Part shown: piece by piece, positions 63,733-64,000 of the stretch
Layout: the number at the start of each line of letters is the position of its first letter
Numbering within the stretch: the first letter of the stretch is position 1
DNA from: Chloroflexota bacterium
Lineage (GTDB): Bacteria > Chloroflexota > UBA6077 > SHYK01
Length of the DNA stretch: 64,000 bases
Direction of reading: 5' to 3'
Assembly (NCBI GenBank): GCA_009692845.1
Contig: SHYK01000003.1
Location: 67,956-131,955 of the forward strand
Program-made: the position numbers and the translations under genes
Notes under the pieces: model-generated
Databases searched by the model: none
What the model saw: the letters and a program-made list of their open reading frames with translations, nothing else
Told to the model about the DNA's origin: nothing

Positions 63733-64000
63733 CTATTCGAAGGTCTTCATCCAGTAGGCCGCGAGAAAGCCGAGCACCGTAGTGATCCCGACGACCCATC
63801 CGCCCTGTTCGTAAGCCTCCGGCATCGCCGTCTCCGCCAGCATGGCGAGCATGGCGCCCGCGGCCATGGCGAAGATCACCGCCAGCAAGACCGGCGAAGC
63901 GCCCGCGAACAGGATCTGCCCTGCGGCGGCTCCCACCCCCGTGAACAGCATAAGGCCGCCCCAGAGGGAGATGATCCGCACCGGCCCGTAGCCAATGGAT
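63733..64000 (-). CDS. ZIP-family metal transporter, C-terminal part
   Basis: The last 88 residues of a membrane protein whose 5' end lies beyond the window. Three hydrophobic segments are seen. VIFAMAAGAMLAMLAETAMPEAYEQGG matches the late helix of ZIP zinc/iron permeases, with a Glu in the metal path, and the ending is GFLAAYWMKTFE. The frame runs open to base 64000. Confidence 0.78.
   Translation of the reverse strand, partial: SIGYGPVRIISLWGGLMLFTGVGAAAGQILFAGASPVLLAVIFAMAAGAMLAMLAETAMPEAYEQGGWVVGITTVLGFLAAYWMKTFE

Overview
The window looks like a chromosomal segment of a GC-rich (about 60-65% by eye), free-living bacterium. Chloroflexota, or a neighbouring soil Terrabacteria lineage, is my best guess. 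It rests on the mix of a SCO1664-like kinase-fold protein, DUF3048/PEGA and DUF4395 proteins, a bactofilin, bacterial CDC48-like ATPases and frequent GTG/TTG starts. No rRNA or tRNA is present, so this cannot be settled here. No CRISPR array, prophage or intact insertion sequence was seen.

Layout. (1) 1-5.0 kb: the end of NAD synthase, glutamine synthetase, a retropepsin-like protease with an overlapping 51-codon ORF, a lipid/isoprenylcysteine-type methyltransferase, two gene remnants and a VapBC-type toxin pair. (2) 5.1-21.1 kb: the most unusual part, almost all on the minus strand. Two CDC48/VCP-like double AAA+ ATPases flank three paralogous two-domain cupins, three family-5 solute-binding proteins (one with a broken N-terminus), a haem c protein, a small membrane protein and a MarR regulator on the opposite strand. 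No permease or transport ATPase accompanies the binding proteins. Both ATPases have Gln in place of the catalytic Walker B Glu in their second AAA domain and carry His-rich linkers. (3) 21.3-27 kb: an SDR pseudogene, an XRE/HEPN pair, ogt, holA, a bactofilin and a PEGA-DUF3048 protein. (4) 27-31.6 kb: a SCO1664-like protein, cysD and cysN (sulfate activation) and a DUF4395-thioredoxin pair. (5) 31.7-42.8 kb: typA/bipA, a secreted repeat protein, two GNAT proteins, an M1 aminopeptidase, ParDE, a HIT protein, a PEP mutase/isocitrate lyase family enzyme and a methyltransferase fusion. (6) 43-46.5 kb: an S-adenosylhomocysteine riboswitch controlling ahcY, a Nudix protein and a candidate structured RNA. 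(7) 46.5-64 kb: a sigma region-2 fragment, two tandem MFS exporters, LiaF/PspC-like membrane proteins, a 3-methyladenine glycosylase, a dehydratase pseudogene, a heterodimeric ABC exporter, a MarR-controlled 14-helix drug exporter, an HxlR regulator, MgtE and the end of a ZIP transporter.

How the genes fit together. Sulfate activation (cysDN), SAH removal (ahcY), NAD and glutamine synthesis are ordinary metabolism. Exporters with adjacent MarR/HxlR regulators suggest a soil-type toxic-compound response. The AAA+/cupin/binding-protein cluster reads as one duplicated functional unit of unknown role.

A family of GC-rich hairpin repeats is scattered between genes, and one copy sits in frame inside an ATPase gene. 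Long perfect inverted repeats mark several 3' ends. At least eight gene remnants or single-base frameshifts occur. Some may be true decay and some may be assembly errors in G-rich runs.
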